Shown piece by piece: positions 8,370 to 16,814 of a stretch of 38,140 nucleotides of DNA. Origin of the DNA: Achromobacter anxifer (lineage in GTDB: Bacteria; Pseudomonadota; Gammaproteobacteria; Burkholderiales; Burkholderiaceae_B); the NCBI RefSeq assembly GCF_903652925.1, contig NZ_CAHLAR010000023.1:1-38140 (forward strand), written 5' to 3'. The translations under genes were made by a program, and so were the position numbers. Within the stretch, counting starts at the first letter, position 1. Each line of letters starts with the position of its first letter. Below the pieces are notes generated by a model that saw nothing but the letters and a program-made list of their open reading frames with translations, was not told where the DNA came from and ran no database searches.

Positions 8370-9809
8370 ATGAAGACCACCCAAATGAAACCCTCGCGCC
8401 TGGTGCTGGCGCTGCTGGCAGCCGGCGCCATTGGCGGCGCGGGCGCAACCGCCCTCACCGGCGGCGTTTCGATGGCGGCCGACGCGCCGGCCATTTCCTC
8501 CCTCCAGTCGCCTGGCACGTCCAGCCCGCCCAACTTCGCGCAGATCACTCGCGACTTCGGGCCGGCCGTGGTGAACATCAGCGTCAGCGGCACCCGCAAG
8601 GTGTCCGCCGATGACGACGATCCCTTTGCCCAATTCTTCGGCCAGATCCCCGGCGCACGCGGCCAGCGGCCTGCGCGCGAGGTGCCCATGCGTGGCGAAG
8701 GCTCTGGTTTCATCATCAGCGCCGACGGCATCATCCTGACCAATGCGCACGTGGTGCAGGACGCCAAGGAAGTCACGGTCAAGCTGACCGACCGCCGCGA
8801 ATACAAGGCCAAGGTGCTGGGTTCGGACCCGCAGACCGACGTGGCCGTGCTCAAGATCGACGCCAAGAACCTGCCGGTGGTGAAGGTAGGCGACGTCAAC
8901 CAGCTGCAGGTGGGCGAATGGGTGCTGGCCATCGGCTCGCCCTACGGCCTGGAAAACACCGCCACCGCGGGTATCGTCAGCGCCAAGGGCCGCTCCCTGC
9001 CCGACGACACCTCGGTGCCCTTCATCCAGACGGATGTGGCGGTCAACCCCGGCAATTCGGGCGGCCCGCTGTTCAACGACCGCGGCGAAGTGGTGGGCAT
9101 CAACTCGCAGATCTACAGCCGCACCGGCGGATTCCAGGGCCTGTCGTTCTCGATCCCGATCGACGTGGCGTACAAGATCAAGGATCAGATCCTGGAGCAT
9201 GGCAAGGTGCAGCACGCCAGGCTCGGCGTGACGGTACAGGAGGTGAATCAGGACCTGGCCAACTCGTTCAAGCTGGATACGCCCACGGGCGCGCTGGTGT
9301 CCAGCGTGGAGAAAGGCAGCGCGGCCGAGAAGGCGGGCCTGCAGCCCGGCGACGTGGTCCGCAAGATCGACGGCAAGACCATCGTGTCCTCGGGCGACCT
9401 GGCCTCCACCATCACGCTGGCCACGCCGGGCGAGAAGATCAAGCTGGATGTCTGGCGCAATGGCTCGCAGAAGGAGCTGGTCGCCACCCTGGGCGGGGTG
9501 CCCAAGGACAAGACGCAGACTGCCGCGGGTGACCAGGAAGTGCAGCGCGGCCAGCTCGGTCTGGCGCTGCGCCCGCTGAGCCCGCAGGAACAGCAGGCGG
9601 CTGGCGCCGAAGGCTTGCTGATCGAACGCTCGATCGGGCCGGCCGCCAAGGCCGGGATCGAGCCGGGCGACGTGCTGCTGTCCTTGAACGGCGTGCCGGT
9701 GCACAACGTGGCGCAGGTCAAGGAAGCGCTGTCCAAGGCGGGCAAGACGGTCGCCCTGCTGGTACAGCGCGGCGAAGACAAGATCTTCGTGCCGGTGCAG
9801 ATCGGCTGA
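8370..9809 (+). CDS. Periplasmic serine endoprotease, HtrA/DegP family
   Basis: A DegP/DegQ/MucD-type protease and chaperone for misfolded periplasmic proteins, 479 residues. The N-terminus MKTTQMKPSRLVLALLAAGAIGG looks like a signal peptide or anchor. The trypsin-like domain has His127 (NAHVV), Asp157 (TDVAVLKI) and Ser230 (NPGNSGGP). Two PDZ domains follow (~275-365 and ~390-475), with LGVTVQEV and LGLALRPL near their starts. ATG 8370 has AGGAG 5 nt upstream; an ATG ten codons earlier (8340) has none. It lies 76 nt downstream of the kinase and probably responds to the same two-component system, as in other envelope-stress loci. The choice among degP, degQ and mucD cannot be settled from sequence alone. 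Confidence 0.93.
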   Translation: MKTTQMKPSRLVLALLAAGAIGGAGATALTGGVSMAADAPAISSLQSPGTSSPPNFAQITRDFGPAVVNISVSGTRKVSADDDDPFAQFFGQIPGARGQRPAREVPMRGEGSGFIISADGIILTNAHVVQDAKEVTVKLTDRREYKAKVLGSDPQTDVAVLKIDAKNLPVVKVGDVNQLQVGEWVLAIGSPYGLENTATAGIVSAKGRSLPDDTSVPFIQTDVAVNPGNSGGPLFNDRGEVVGINSQIYSRTGGFQGLSFSIPIDVAYKIKDQILEHGKVQHARLGVTVQEVNQDLANSFKLDTPTGALVSSVEKGSAAEKAGLQPGDVVRKIDGKTIVSSGDLASTITLATPGEKIKLDVWRNGSQKELVATLGGVPKDKTQTAAGDQEVQRGQLGLALRPLSPQEQQAAGAEGLLIERSIGPAAKAGIEPGDVLLSLNGVPVHNVAQVKEALSKAGKTVALLVQRGEDKIFVPVQIG

Positions 9810-9831
9810 GCCGGTCCGCGTCCGGCTGGCG

Positions 9832-10476
9832 TTACTCCGCGTCGGGCTGCTTGCCCGGCGCGGCCGCGTCGAAGGCTGGCAGCGCGCGGCAGGCGGCGTC
9901 GATGCGCACCACGTTGGGCATGGCCGACAGGTCGCAATCGAAACGCTGCGCGTTCGCCACCTGGGGCACCAGGCACAGGTCGGCGATCGTGGGCGTATCC
10001 CCATGGCAGAAACGGCCGGTGGCGGAAGAACCCGCCAGTTGGGCCTCCAGGGCTTCCAGACCCTGGTGCACCCAGTGCTTGTACCAGGCCGTCTTGGCGG
10101 CCTCGTCCACGCCCAGGGTGTGCTTCAGGTACTTCAGCACGCGCAGATTGTTCAGGGGATGCGTGTCGCAGGCGATGCCCAGGGCCAGATCCCGCACCCG
10201 CGCCCGGCCGACCGCGTCCGCCGGCAGCAAGGGCACCTCGGGATGCGTCTCTTCCAGGTATTCGATGATGGCCAGCGACTGTCCGATGACGGCGTCGCCG
10301 TCGATCAGCGTGGGCACCAGCGCCGTCGGGTTCACCTTGCGGTAGTCCGCCGACAACTGCTGGCCGCCATCCTTCAGCAGGTGCACCGGCAGATATTCGT
10401 AAGGCAGGCCCTTGAGGTTCAGGGCGATGCGCACCCGGTACGCGGCCGAGCTGCGAAAGTAGCTGTACAACTGCAT
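9832..10476 (-). CDS. maiA: Maleylacetoacetate isomerase (zeta-class glutathione transferase)
   Basis: A 214-residue cytosolic enzyme that isomerises maleylacetoacetate to fumarylacetoacetate with glutathione in tyrosine/homogentisate breakdown. A maleylpyruvate isomerase (NagL) is a close alternative. The thioredoxin-like N-terminal domain carries the zeta-class active-site motif SSAAYRVRIALNLKGL at ~9, then NPTALVPTLIDGD and QSLAIIEYLEETHP. The C-terminal helical domain has CDTHPLNNLRVLKYL and the ADLCLVPQV segment. ATG 10476 has a perfect AGGAG 5 nt upstream. It is convergent with htrA (22-bp gap) and 52 nt after ispH, so it may share that transcript. No homogentisate dioxygenase gene is nearby. 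Confidence 0.85.
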   Translation of the reverse strand: MQLYSYFRSSAAYRVRIALNLKGLPYEYLPVHLLKDGGQQLSADYRKVNPTALVPTLIDGDAVIGQSLAIIEYLEETHPEVPLLPADAVGRARVRDLALGIACDTHPLNNLRVLKYLKHTLGVDEAAKTAWYKHWVHQGLEALEAQLAGSSATGRFCHGDTPTIADLCLVPQVANAQRFDCDLSAMPNVVRIDAACRALPAFDAAAPGKQPDAE

Positions 10477-10528
10477 GAAGTCTCCTTGGTGTTCTTGTGA
10501 CGCGGCGCCGTCTCGGGCGCCGCCAGTC

Positions 10529-11506
10529 TCATTCCAGCGATTCCGTCTGCGCCGACTTGCGCGACAGCCCCTTGGGCAGCGGGAACGCCACATTCTCTTC
10601 GAGGCCCGGCATGGTGCGCACGGACACCGCGCCCAGCTCCTTGACCCGGTCGATCACCTGCTGCACCAGGATCTCGGGCGCGGAAGCGCCAGCCGTCACG
10701 CCGATGCGCTTGCGGCCCACCAGCCACTCGGGCTTGATGGAATGCGCGCCATCGATCAGGTAGGACGCCACGCCCTTGCGCTCGGCCACTTCGCGCAGCC
10801 GGTTCGAGTTGGAACTGTTGGGGCTGCCCACCACCAGCACCAGGTCGCAATCCGGCGCCATCACCTTGACCGCGTCCTGGCGGTTCTGGGTGGCGTAGCA
10901 GATATCGCTTTTCTTAGGCTCGACGATATTCGGAAAGCGTTCCTTCAGCGCGCGCGACACGGCCGCCGCGTCGTCCACGGACAAGGTGGTCTGCGTGACG
11001 TAGGCCAGGTTTTCCGGATCCGTTACCTGCAGGCCGGCGACGTCTTCCACCGTCTCGACCAGGTACATGCCGCCCTGGGCCTGGCCCAGCGTGCCCTCGA
11101 CCTCGGGATGGCCCTTGTGGCCGATCATGATGATCTCGCGGCCGGCGGCGCGCATGCGCGCCACCTCGATGTGGACCTTGGTGACCAGCGGGCACGTGGC
11201 GTCGAACACCCGCAGGCCGCGGGACTCGGCCTCGGCCCGCACCGCCTTGGACACGCCGTGCGCCGAGAACACCACGATGGAGCCGGCAGGCGCATCGTCC
11301 AGCTCGTCGATGAAGATGGCGCCCTTGGCGCGCAGATCTTCCACCACGTAGCGGTTGTGGACGATCTCGTGGCGCACGTAGATCGGCGCGCCGTGCAGTT
11401 CGAGCGCGCGCTCGACGATGTCGATGGCGCGATCCACGCCGGCACAGAAGCCGCGCGGCTGCGCCAGCAGGACTTCGGCGTCGGCGGCGGTGACAACCTG
11501 GCTCAT
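10529..11506 (-). CDS. ispH: 4-hydroxy-3-methylbut-2-enyl diphosphate reductase
   Basis: IspH/LytB performs the last step of the MEP isoprenoid pathway, reducing HMBPP to IPP and DMAPP with a [4Fe-4S] cluster. All three cluster cysteines are present: Cys21 (RGFCAGV), Cys105 (DATCPLV) and Cys202 (SDICYAT). Substrate-binding histidines are at 50 (EIVHN), 83 (SAHGV) and 132, with the HPEVEGT segment. At 325 residues it has standard length. The ATG at 11506 shares one base with the fkpB stop (TGATG), giving translational coupling as in the widely conserved fkpB-ispH pair. Essential in organisms without the mevalonate route. Confidence 0.97.
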   Translation of the reverse strand: MSQVVTAADAEVLLAQPRGFCAGVDRAIDIVERALELHGAPIYVRHEIVHNRYVVEDLRAKGAIFIDELDDAPAGSIVVFSAHGVSKAVRAEAESRGLRVFDATCPLVTKVHIEVARMRAAGREIIMIGHKGHPEVEGTLGQAQGGMYLVETVEDVAGLQVTDPENLAYVTQTTLSVDDAAAVSRALKERFPNIVEPKKSDICYATQNRQDAVKVMAPDCDLVLVVGSPNSSNSNRLREVAERKGVASYLIDGAHSIKPEWLVGRKRIGVTAGASAPEILVQQVIDRVKELGAVSVRTMPGLEENVAFPLPKGLSRKSAQTESLE

Positions 11507-11964
11507 CAGAGGACTCCCAAGAGCGCCACGTCGACCCGCAAGCTGATGCCCGCGAGCGGGTGGTTGAAATCGAACAGGGCCGATTCGTCGTTGATTTCTT
11601 TCAGGACGCCTGAATAGCGGCCGCCGTTGGGTGCGGCGAATTCCACCAGGTCACCCGGCTCGAAGGTGGCGTCGGCGCCGGCGTGTTCGGCCAGCATGGC
11701 GCGCGTGACGCGCTGAATGAGTTCCGGGTTGCGCTCGCCGTAGGCGTCGACCGGCTCGACCGTGACGCTGAAGCGCTCGCCTTCGGCGTGGCCAACCAGC
11801 GCCGCTTCCATGCCGGGCGCCCACTGGCCGCTGCCCATCTGCAGCGTGCCGGGACGTCCGTCGAAGGTGTCGGCGAACACGGAATCCTTGCCCGGCCCGG
11901 AGGCCAGGGTGATCCGGTAGTGCAGCGTTAGGTAGGAATCCGGACGGACAAAAACGTTCACTTC
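11506..11964 (-). CDS. fkpB: FKBP-type peptidyl-prolyl isomerase (SlpA/FkpB)
   Basis: A small cytosolic SlyD-like proline isomerase and chaperone. The family core is visible: [12 protein letters not shown], the insert-in-flap region [36 protein letters not shown] and the C-terminal [20 protein letters not shown]. The start is uncertain because no ATG lies upstream of the core. GTG 11964 gives an N-terminus of family length and leaves about 68 bp of divergent promoter region before radC. A TTG at 12003 would add 13 residues. Neither has a good Shine-Dalgarno sequence. It overlaps ispH by one base. Confidence 0.87.
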   Translation of the reverse strand, partial: EVNVFVRPDSYLTLHYRITLASGPGKDSVFADTFDGRPGTLQMGSGQWAPGMEAALVGHAEGERFSVTVEPVDAYGERNPELIQRVTRAMLAEHAGADATFEPGDLVEFAAPNGGRYSGVLKEINDESALFDFNHPLAGISLRVDVALLGVL

Positions 11965-12032
11965 GTTAGAGGCGATGCTCAAGATCTGCCACCGTATATG
12001 CAATTGAATAAACCTTGATTTTAGAGCCTCTT

Positions 12033-12710
12033 ATGAAATTGTCCGTCCGGCTGCCCAAACACGAGCGCCCCAGGGAGCGTTTGCTGCGCCACGGCGCCGC
12101 CGCCCTGCAGGACGCGGAACTGCTCGCCATTGCCCTGCGCACGGGCATTCCCGGCCTCAATGTCGTGGAACTCGGCAATCAGCTGCTGATCAGGTTTGGC
12201 GGCCTGCGCGGCCTGCTGGGTACCGCTCCCGAGGAACTGATGGCGGTTCCCGGCCTGGGCACGGCCAAGGCCAGCCTGCTGGCCGCGCTGCTGGAACTGG
12301 CCCGCCGGGCCATCGAGGAAGACCTGACTCGCAACGACAACCTGAACCACCCGCTACAGGTCAAGCAATACTGCAAGATGGCATTGGGGCATCGCCCGGT
12401 GGAGCACTGCATCGCCCTCTACCTGGACAACCGGCTGCGCCTCATCGCCACGGGCGAACTGGCGCGCGGCACCCTGTCCCAGGCCTCGGTCTACCCGCGC
12501 GAGGTCGTGCGCGAAGCCTTGCGGCACCACGCGGCCGCCCTCATCGTCGCCCACAACCATCCGTCCGGCCTGGCCGAACCCAGCGCCGCGGACCGCGGTT
12601 TCACCCAGCACCTGAAACAGGCGCTCGCCCTGGTGGACATCAGACTGGTGGACCACCTGATCGTGGCCGCCAGCACCGTGGTGTCCATGGCGGAAATCGG
12701 CAGCCTGTAG
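12033..12710 (+). CDS. radC: RadC/YeeS-family JAMM-domain protein
   Basis: A 225-residue protein of the RadC family. An N-terminal helix-hairpin-helix region (VPGLGTAKASLLAALLELARR, split here at residues ~72-92) precedes a JAB1/MPN-like metalloprotease fold. Metal ligands of the JAMM motif are at His174 and His176 (AHNHPSG) and Asp187 (SAADRGF). The historic repair role of RadC is disputed and the substrate is unknown. ATG 12033 has only a weak purine stretch upstream; a TTG 18 nt earlier is less likely. Divergent from fkpB. Full-length, so a chromosomal housekeeping copy rather than a mobile-element copy is likely. Confidence 0.92.
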   Translation: MKLSVRLPKHERPRERLLRHGAAALQDAELLAIALRTGIPGLNVVELGNQLLIRFGGLRGLLGTAPEELMAVPGLGTAKASLLAALLELARRAIEEDLTRNDNLNHPLQVKQYCKMALGHRPVEHCIALYLDNRLRLIATGELARGTLSQASVYPREVVREALRHHAAALIVAHNHPSGLAEPSAADRGFTQHLKQALALVDIRLVDHLIVAASTVVSMAEIGSL

Positions 12711-12806
12711 GACTGCGCCGGGGGCTGCGCAGCAGGCCCGAATTCGTTAGACTACCGCCCGCAATTGCTTTAGGCTTAACGCATCCATCGACCCTTTCCG
12801 CCTGAC

Positions 12807-13433
12807 ATGAAACGCTTGTGGGATATTTCCCCGCCCGTCTCCACGGCTTCGCCTGTGTTCCCGGGCGACACGCCGTACCGCCAGCAATGGAAGTGGTCGC
12901 TCGCGCCCGGCTGTCCGGTCAATGTCAGCGAAATCACGCTGTCCCCGCATATCGGCGCGCACGCTGACGCCCCCTTGCACTACGAGAATGGCGCCGCCTC
13001 CATCGGGGCCGTCTCCCTGGAACCGTTCCTGGGCCCCTGCCGCGTCATCCATGCCATCGATTGCGGTCCGCTCATCACGGTGGACCACCTGGCCCATGCG
13101 GCCCTGAACCTCCCGCCCCGCGTGCTGGTGCGCACCGCCAAGCATGCCGCGCAAGACTGGTGGACCGACGATTTCTCCGCCTACGCGCCCCAGACCATCG
13201 AATGGCTGGCCGAACGCGGCGTCATGCTGATCGGCCTGGATACGGCCAGCATCGACCCCGCCTCCAGCAAGACCCTGGACAGCCACCACACGATCTTGCG
13301 GCACGACATGCGGGTACTGGAGAACCTGGTGCTCGACAATGTGCCGGAAGGCGATTACGAGTTGATCGCACTGCCGTTGGCGCTGGTCCAGGCCGATGCC
13401 AGCCCGGTACGCGCCGTCTTGCGCGAACTGTAG
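12807..13433 (+). CDS. kynB: Kynurenine formamidase (arylformamidase)
   Basis: KynB hydrolyses N-formylkynurenine to kynurenine and formate, the second step of tryptophan catabolism through anthranilate or kynurenine. This 208-residue metal-dependent cyclase-like hydrolase shows the metal-binding series His48, His52, Asp54 and His58 in HIGAHADAPLHY. The conserved start KRLWDISPPVSTASPVFPGD and the LIGLDTASIDP segment are also present. It is followed after 181 bp by kynA in the same direction, so the two likely act together. The third gene of many such clusters, kynU, is not in the window. Confidence 0.95.
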   Translation: MKRLWDISPPVSTASPVFPGDTPYRQQWKWSLAPGCPVNVSEITLSPHIGAHADAPLHYENGAASIGAVSLEPFLGPCRVIHAIDCGPLITVDHLAHAALNLPPRVLVRTAKHAAQDWWTDDFSAYAPQTIEWLAERGVMLIGLDTASIDPASSKTLDSHHTILRHDMRVLENLVLDNVPEGDYELIALPLALVQADASPVRAVLREL

Positions 13434-13453
13434 GCTGGTCCGCTGACCATGGT

Positions 13454-13476
13454 GCGGCTGATCCGCGATCAGCCGC
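13454..13476. promoter_or_regulatory. Perfect 10-bp inverted repeat between kynB and kynA
   Basis: The arms GCGGCTGATC and GATCAGCCGC surround the 3-nt centre CGC. There is no T-run after it, so it is not a standard intrinsic terminator. It could be an operator or an mRNA-stability hairpin in the 181-bp kynB-kynA gap. Confidence 0.5.
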
Positions 13477-13614
13477 CGGTTCTGGAAGCACGACCATGCA
13501 ACAATATCTCTGCCCGCGCGCGGCGCATGCCTGCGCCCGCCCCTACGCGCCCCACTGGCGCGCACTCCCCGCATCCGCCCGCCGCGCCGCCCCGCCCTGC
13601 CAAGGAGGCCGCGC

Positions 13615-14463
13615 ATGAGCCACTCCGAACGCCCCGAAGACATCGTCCGCCAGGAAAAAGCGCAGCTGGACTTCACGCGCGACATGACCTACGGCGATTA
13701 CCTGCATCTGGACGAACTGCTGGGCGCGCAGCATCCGCTGTCGCCCGAGCACAACGAGATGCTCTTCATCATCCAGCATCAGACCAGCGAACTCTGGATG
13801 AAGCTGATGCTGCACGAGTTGCGCGCGGCCATTGCCAACGTGGCCGCCGACCGGCTGCAGCCCGCCTTCAAGATGCTGGCCCGCGTCAGCAAGATCATGG
13901 AACAGCTGGTCCATGCCTGGGACGTGCTGGCGACCATGACGCCGCCCGAGTACTCCGCCCTGCGCCCCTACCTGGCCCGCTCCAGCGGATTCCAGAGCTA
14001 CCAGTACCGCCAGGTCGAGTTCCTGCTGGGCAACAAGAATGCAGCCATGCTCAAGCCGCACGCGCACCGCGAAGACTTGCTGGCCCAGGTGCGCAGCGCC
14101 TATGAAGCCCCTTCGCTGTACGACGAAGCGCTGCGACTGCTGGCGCGCCACGGCCTGGACGTACCGGCCGATCACCTTGAGCGGGACTGGACCCAGCCCT
14201 ACCAATCCTCGGCGGGCGTCGAAGCGGCCTGGCTGACCGTATACCGGCAGCCCGACAAGTACTGGGATCTGTACCAGCTGGGCGAAAAGCTGACCGACCT
14301 GGAAGACGCGTTCCGCCTGTGGCGATTCCGCCACGTCACCACCGTCGAACGGGTCATCGGTTTCAAGCGCGGCACCGGCGGCACTTCGGGCGTGGATTAC
14401 CTGCGCCGCATGCTGGAAGTGGTGCTGTTCCCCGAGATCTGGAAGCTGCGCACCGATCTCTGA
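13615..14463 (+). CDS. kynA: Tryptophan 2,3-dioxygenase
   Basis: A heme enzyme that opens the indole ring of L-tryptophan with O2 to give N-formylkynurenine, the substrate of KynB. The 282-residue chain contains the active-site His55 ([19 protein letters not shown]), the substrate-carboxylate Arg117 (ALRPYL) and heme ligand His240 ([14 protein letters not shown]). These positions are the same as in the Xanthomonas enzyme. The C-terminal [12 protein letters not shown] loop closes over substrate. A strong AAGGAGG lies 8 nt before the ATG, so translation is independent of kynB. Confidence 0.97.
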   Translation: MSHSERPEDIVRQEKAQLDFTRDMTYGDYLHLDELLGAQHPLSPEHNEMLFIIQHQTSELWMKLMLHELRAAIANVAADRLQPAFKMLARVSKIMEQLVHAWDVLATMTPPEYSALRPYLARSSGFQSYQYRQVEFLLGNKNAAMLKPHAHREDLLAQVRSAYEAPSLYDEALRLLARHGLDVPADHLERDWTQPYQSSAGVEAAWLTVYRQPDKYWDLYQLGEKLTDLEDAFRLWRFRHVTTVERVIGFKRGTGGTSGVDYLRRMLEVVLFPEIWKLRTDL

Positions 14464-14531
14464 CACTTGACCGTAATCCGGCCCCAATTTTAGGCAAGGG
14501 CGGCTCCTGGCAACTTGGCCGTCCCTGCCTC

Positions 14532-14561
14532 TTGGCCTGGCCAAATTTCCCATGCTAGAAT
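14532..14561 (+). promoter_or_regulatory. Promoter of rpmE2
   Basis: An extended -10 (TGC then TAGAAT, 14556-14561) follows TTGGCC (14532-14537) at 18 bp. Transcription would begin near 14568, leaving a leader of about 120 nt. Confidence 0.55.
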
Positions 14562-14663
14562 TTGGGGTTACTTTTTGGATACGTGGCAGAACGACCCGCG
14601 ATGTTTGGCTGGGTTTGTTTTCGGATGCATGGCGTCCTCGCTGGCGACCCTAACAACTTGAAA

Positions 14664-14677
14664 GGCTCGAAAGAGCC
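14664..14677 (+). promoter_or_regulatory. GNRA-tetraloop hairpin in rpmE2 leader
   Basis: A perfect 5-bp stem GGCTC/GAGCC caps a GAAA tetraloop. It ends 3 nt before the AGGA ribosome-binding site (14680-14683). Its position could let it influence translation; the function is inferred. Confidence 0.4.
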
Positions 14678-14690
14678 CTAGGAAAGCACC

Positions 14691-14957
14691 ATGAAAGAAG
14701 GCATTCACCCCGAATACCGCGAAGTCGTCTTCGCCGACCTGCAAACGGGCAACAAGTTCATCACCCGCTCGACCGTGCAAACGCGCGAATCCATCGAACT
14801 GGATGGCAAGACGTACCCGCTCTTCAAGTGCGACGTGACCTCCGAATCGCACCCGTTCTACACGGGCGCCCAGACGCGCATCGTCGAAACCGGCCGCGTG
14901 GAAAAGTTCCGCGCCCGTTTCGCCCGCACCACCGGCACGGTCAAGTCCGCTTCCTGA
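14691..14957 (+). CDS. rpmE2: 50S ribosomal protein L31 type B
   Basis: An 88-residue type-B L31. It begins [17 protein letters not shown] and contains [20 protein letters not shown], the B-type pattern. It lacks the CxxC zinc pair of type-A L31, keeping a single Cys. Type-B forms generally replace the zinc-binding protein when zinc is short, although some genomes carry only the B form. It is a single-gene transcript with its own promoter, a ~120-nt leader and a strong terminator. No Zur-like palindrome was recognised upstream. Confidence 0.96.
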   Translation: MKEGIHPEYREVVFADLQTGNKFITRSTVQTRESIELDGKTYPLFKCDVTSESHPFYTGAQTRIVETGRVEKFRARFARTTGTVKSAS

Positions 14958-14984
14958 TCCTGTCGCTCCTGCGGGAGCCACAGC

Positions 14985-15014
14985 AAAAAGGCAGCCTCCG
15001 GGCTGCTTTTTTTT
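14985..15014 (+). terminator. Intrinsic terminator after rpmE2
   Basis: The stem GCAGCC/GGCTGC with a TCCG loop is flanked by five A on the left and eight T on the right. It begins 28 nt after the rpmE2 stop. Confidence 0.92.
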
Positions 15015-15083
15015 CTCCCCGGACCGCCTTGATTTGGCGCTGAGGGGCTAACGCAACCAGATCACTCGGTTACATTAACGCCC

Positions 15084-16814
15084 GTGTCCCCAATCTCGAT
15101 TTCCACTCCGGCCCGGCTCACGTCCGTGGCCACCGCAAAACTGCCCAGGCTGATCCTGTTGGGCCTGTCGCTGGCCTATATCGTGGCCGGCCTGTTCATG
15201 CGCGACCCGTGGAAAACCGACGATGCGGTCGGATTGGCGACCATGATCACGGCGATCCGCGAAGGCGGCATCACCTGGCTGCTGCCCCAGGTCGGGCACC
15301 TGGCCCACGCAGAGGAAGGTCCGCTGATCACCTGGGTGGGCGCGATCAGCATCTGGCTGTTCGGCCCCTTCATCGGCGACATCACCGCCGGCCGCCTGCC
15401 CAATCTGCTGTGGTTCGGCATCACCGCCACCAGCGTCTGGTACGGCACCTACCTGCTTGGCCGCCGCGCCGAGGCCCAGCCGCTGGCGCTGCCTTTCGGC
15501 GGCGAGCCCGAGCCGCGCGACTACGGACGCATGCTGGCGGACGCCGCCCTGCTGCTACTGCTGGCCACGGTCGGCATCCTGCAGCGCACCCATGAAACCA
15601 CCGTCGTACCCGCCATCATGGCGTGCCAGGCGCTTGCCTTCTATTCGCTGGCGCGCAGCATCGACCGTCCGTTCACCGGCACCACCACCCTCGGCATCGC
15701 CCTGGCCGCCAGCTTCCTGACCCGCGGCTGGGTAGGCGCGCTGCCCATCATGGTGGGCGCGGTCATCGCCTTCTACCCCCGCAGCCGCTTGTGGAAGTGC
15801 CGGCGCTGGCTGCCCTGGACGGCGCTGCTTGCCACCGCCCTGATCCTGGCCTGGTGGATCCCCGCCAGCAATAGCAGCGAATATTGGGTCCGCAACTGGA
15901 AGATCTGGAACCTGGCGTCCTTCGCGGTGCCGTCCTGGCACGACATCGGACGCACCCTGCGCGATCTGCCCTGGTATCTGTGGCCGACCTGGCCGCTGGC
16001 CCTGCTGGCCATCTGGCGCTGGCGCGCCTGGATCTATGCGCCCCATATCTGGCTGCCGCTGGCCCTGCTGGTCTGCGCGGCGCTGGCGCTGTTCGGCCTG
16101 GAGGAAGCCACGGATTCCGAATATGTGCTGCTGGCCGTTCCGGGCGCGGTGCTGGGCGCATTTTCGCTGCCCACGCTGCGCCGCGGCGTGGTCAACACGC
16201 TGGACTGGTTCGCCGTCATGTGTTTTTCGCTGACGGCAGCCACCGCCTGGCTAGGCTGGATCGCCCTGCACTTCCAATGGCCGGCGCAGATTTCGCGCAA
16301 CATCGCCCGCCAGACCACCGGCTACCAGCCAGAAATATCCTGGGTCGCCTTCGCGCTGGCCCTGGCCTTCACCGTGGGCTGGGTTGCCCTGGTGGTATGG
16401 CGGCTGCGGGTCAAGCCGCAGGCGCTGTGGCGCGGCACCGTGCTGTCGGCCGGCGGCTTGACAGTGACCTGGATCCTGCTGGTGCTGCTGTGGCAACCCG
16501 CAGTGGACTATGCCCGCAGCTATCGCACCGTGTCGGGCGAACTGGCCCAGGCGCTGCAACAAAACATGCGTCCCGGCGAATGCGTGCGCGGGCTGAGCCT
16601 GGGCAGCGGACAGCGCGCCTCGTTCCTGATCTTCAATAACCTGACGTTCACTTTCGACTCGAAGTGCACGCTGGTTCTGCAGCAGACCAGCAACCAGAGC
16701 CTGCGCGACAACACGGCCGCCTACAGCGATGGCGCCGAAGTGCTGTGGCAAGGCGGCCGGCGCGCGGACCGCCAGGAAGTGTTCCGCCTGCTCAGGGTCG
16801 GCTCCAACCGATGA
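15084..16814 (+). CDS. ArnT/PMT-like membrane glycosyltransferase
   Basis: A 576-residue polytopic inner-membrane protein with about a dozen hydrophobic segments. The first periplasmic loop has RDPWKTDDAVGLATM, which fits the acidic catalytic loop of GT-C (family 39/83, ArnT-like) enzymes. These move a sugar from a polyprenyl phosphate onto lipid A or protein. The C-terminal ~90 residues (from ~490) form a soluble tail with two Cys (GECVRGLS and DSKCTLV). The start is GTG 15084, without a clear ribosome-binding site. The stop overlaps the start of a MATE exporter (ATGA), so the pair is co-translated. Donor and acceptor cannot be read from sequence. Confidence 0.8.
   Translation: MSPISISTPARLTSVATAKLPRLILLGLSLAYIVAGLFMRDPWKTDDAVGLATMITAIREGGITWLLPQVGHLAHAEEGPLITWVGAISIWLFGPFIGDITAGRLPNLLWFGITATSVWYGTYLLGRRAEAQPLALPFGGEPEPRDYGRMLADAALLLLLATVGILQRTHETTVVPAIMACQALAFYSLARSIDRPFTGTTTLGIALAASFLTRGWVGALPIMVGAVIAFYPRSRLWKCRRWLPWTALLATALILAWWIPASNSSEYWVRNWKIWNLASFAVPSWHDIGRTLRDLPWYLWPTWPLALLAIWRWRAWIYAPHIWLPLALLVCAALALFGLEEATDSEYVLLAVPGAVLGAFSLPTLRRGVVNTLDWFAVMCFSLTAATAWLGWIALHFQWPAQISRNIARQTTGYQPEISWVAFALALAFTVGWVALVVWRLRVKPQALWRGTVLSAGGLTVTWILLVLLWQPAVDYARSYRTVSGELAQALQQNMRPGECVRGLSLGSGQRASFLIFNNLTFTFDSKCTLVLQQTSNQSLRDNTAAYSDGAEVLWQGGRRADRQEVFRLLRVGSNR

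Noticed and set aside
13454-13476. Palindrome considered as kynB terminator.
   Set aside because: No T-run follows, and kynA lies downstream on the same strand.
15937-15951. TGGCAC inside the glycosyltransferase gene considered as a second sigma-54 promoter.
   Set aside because: The correctly spaced -12 TTGC is missing and the site is within a coding region.
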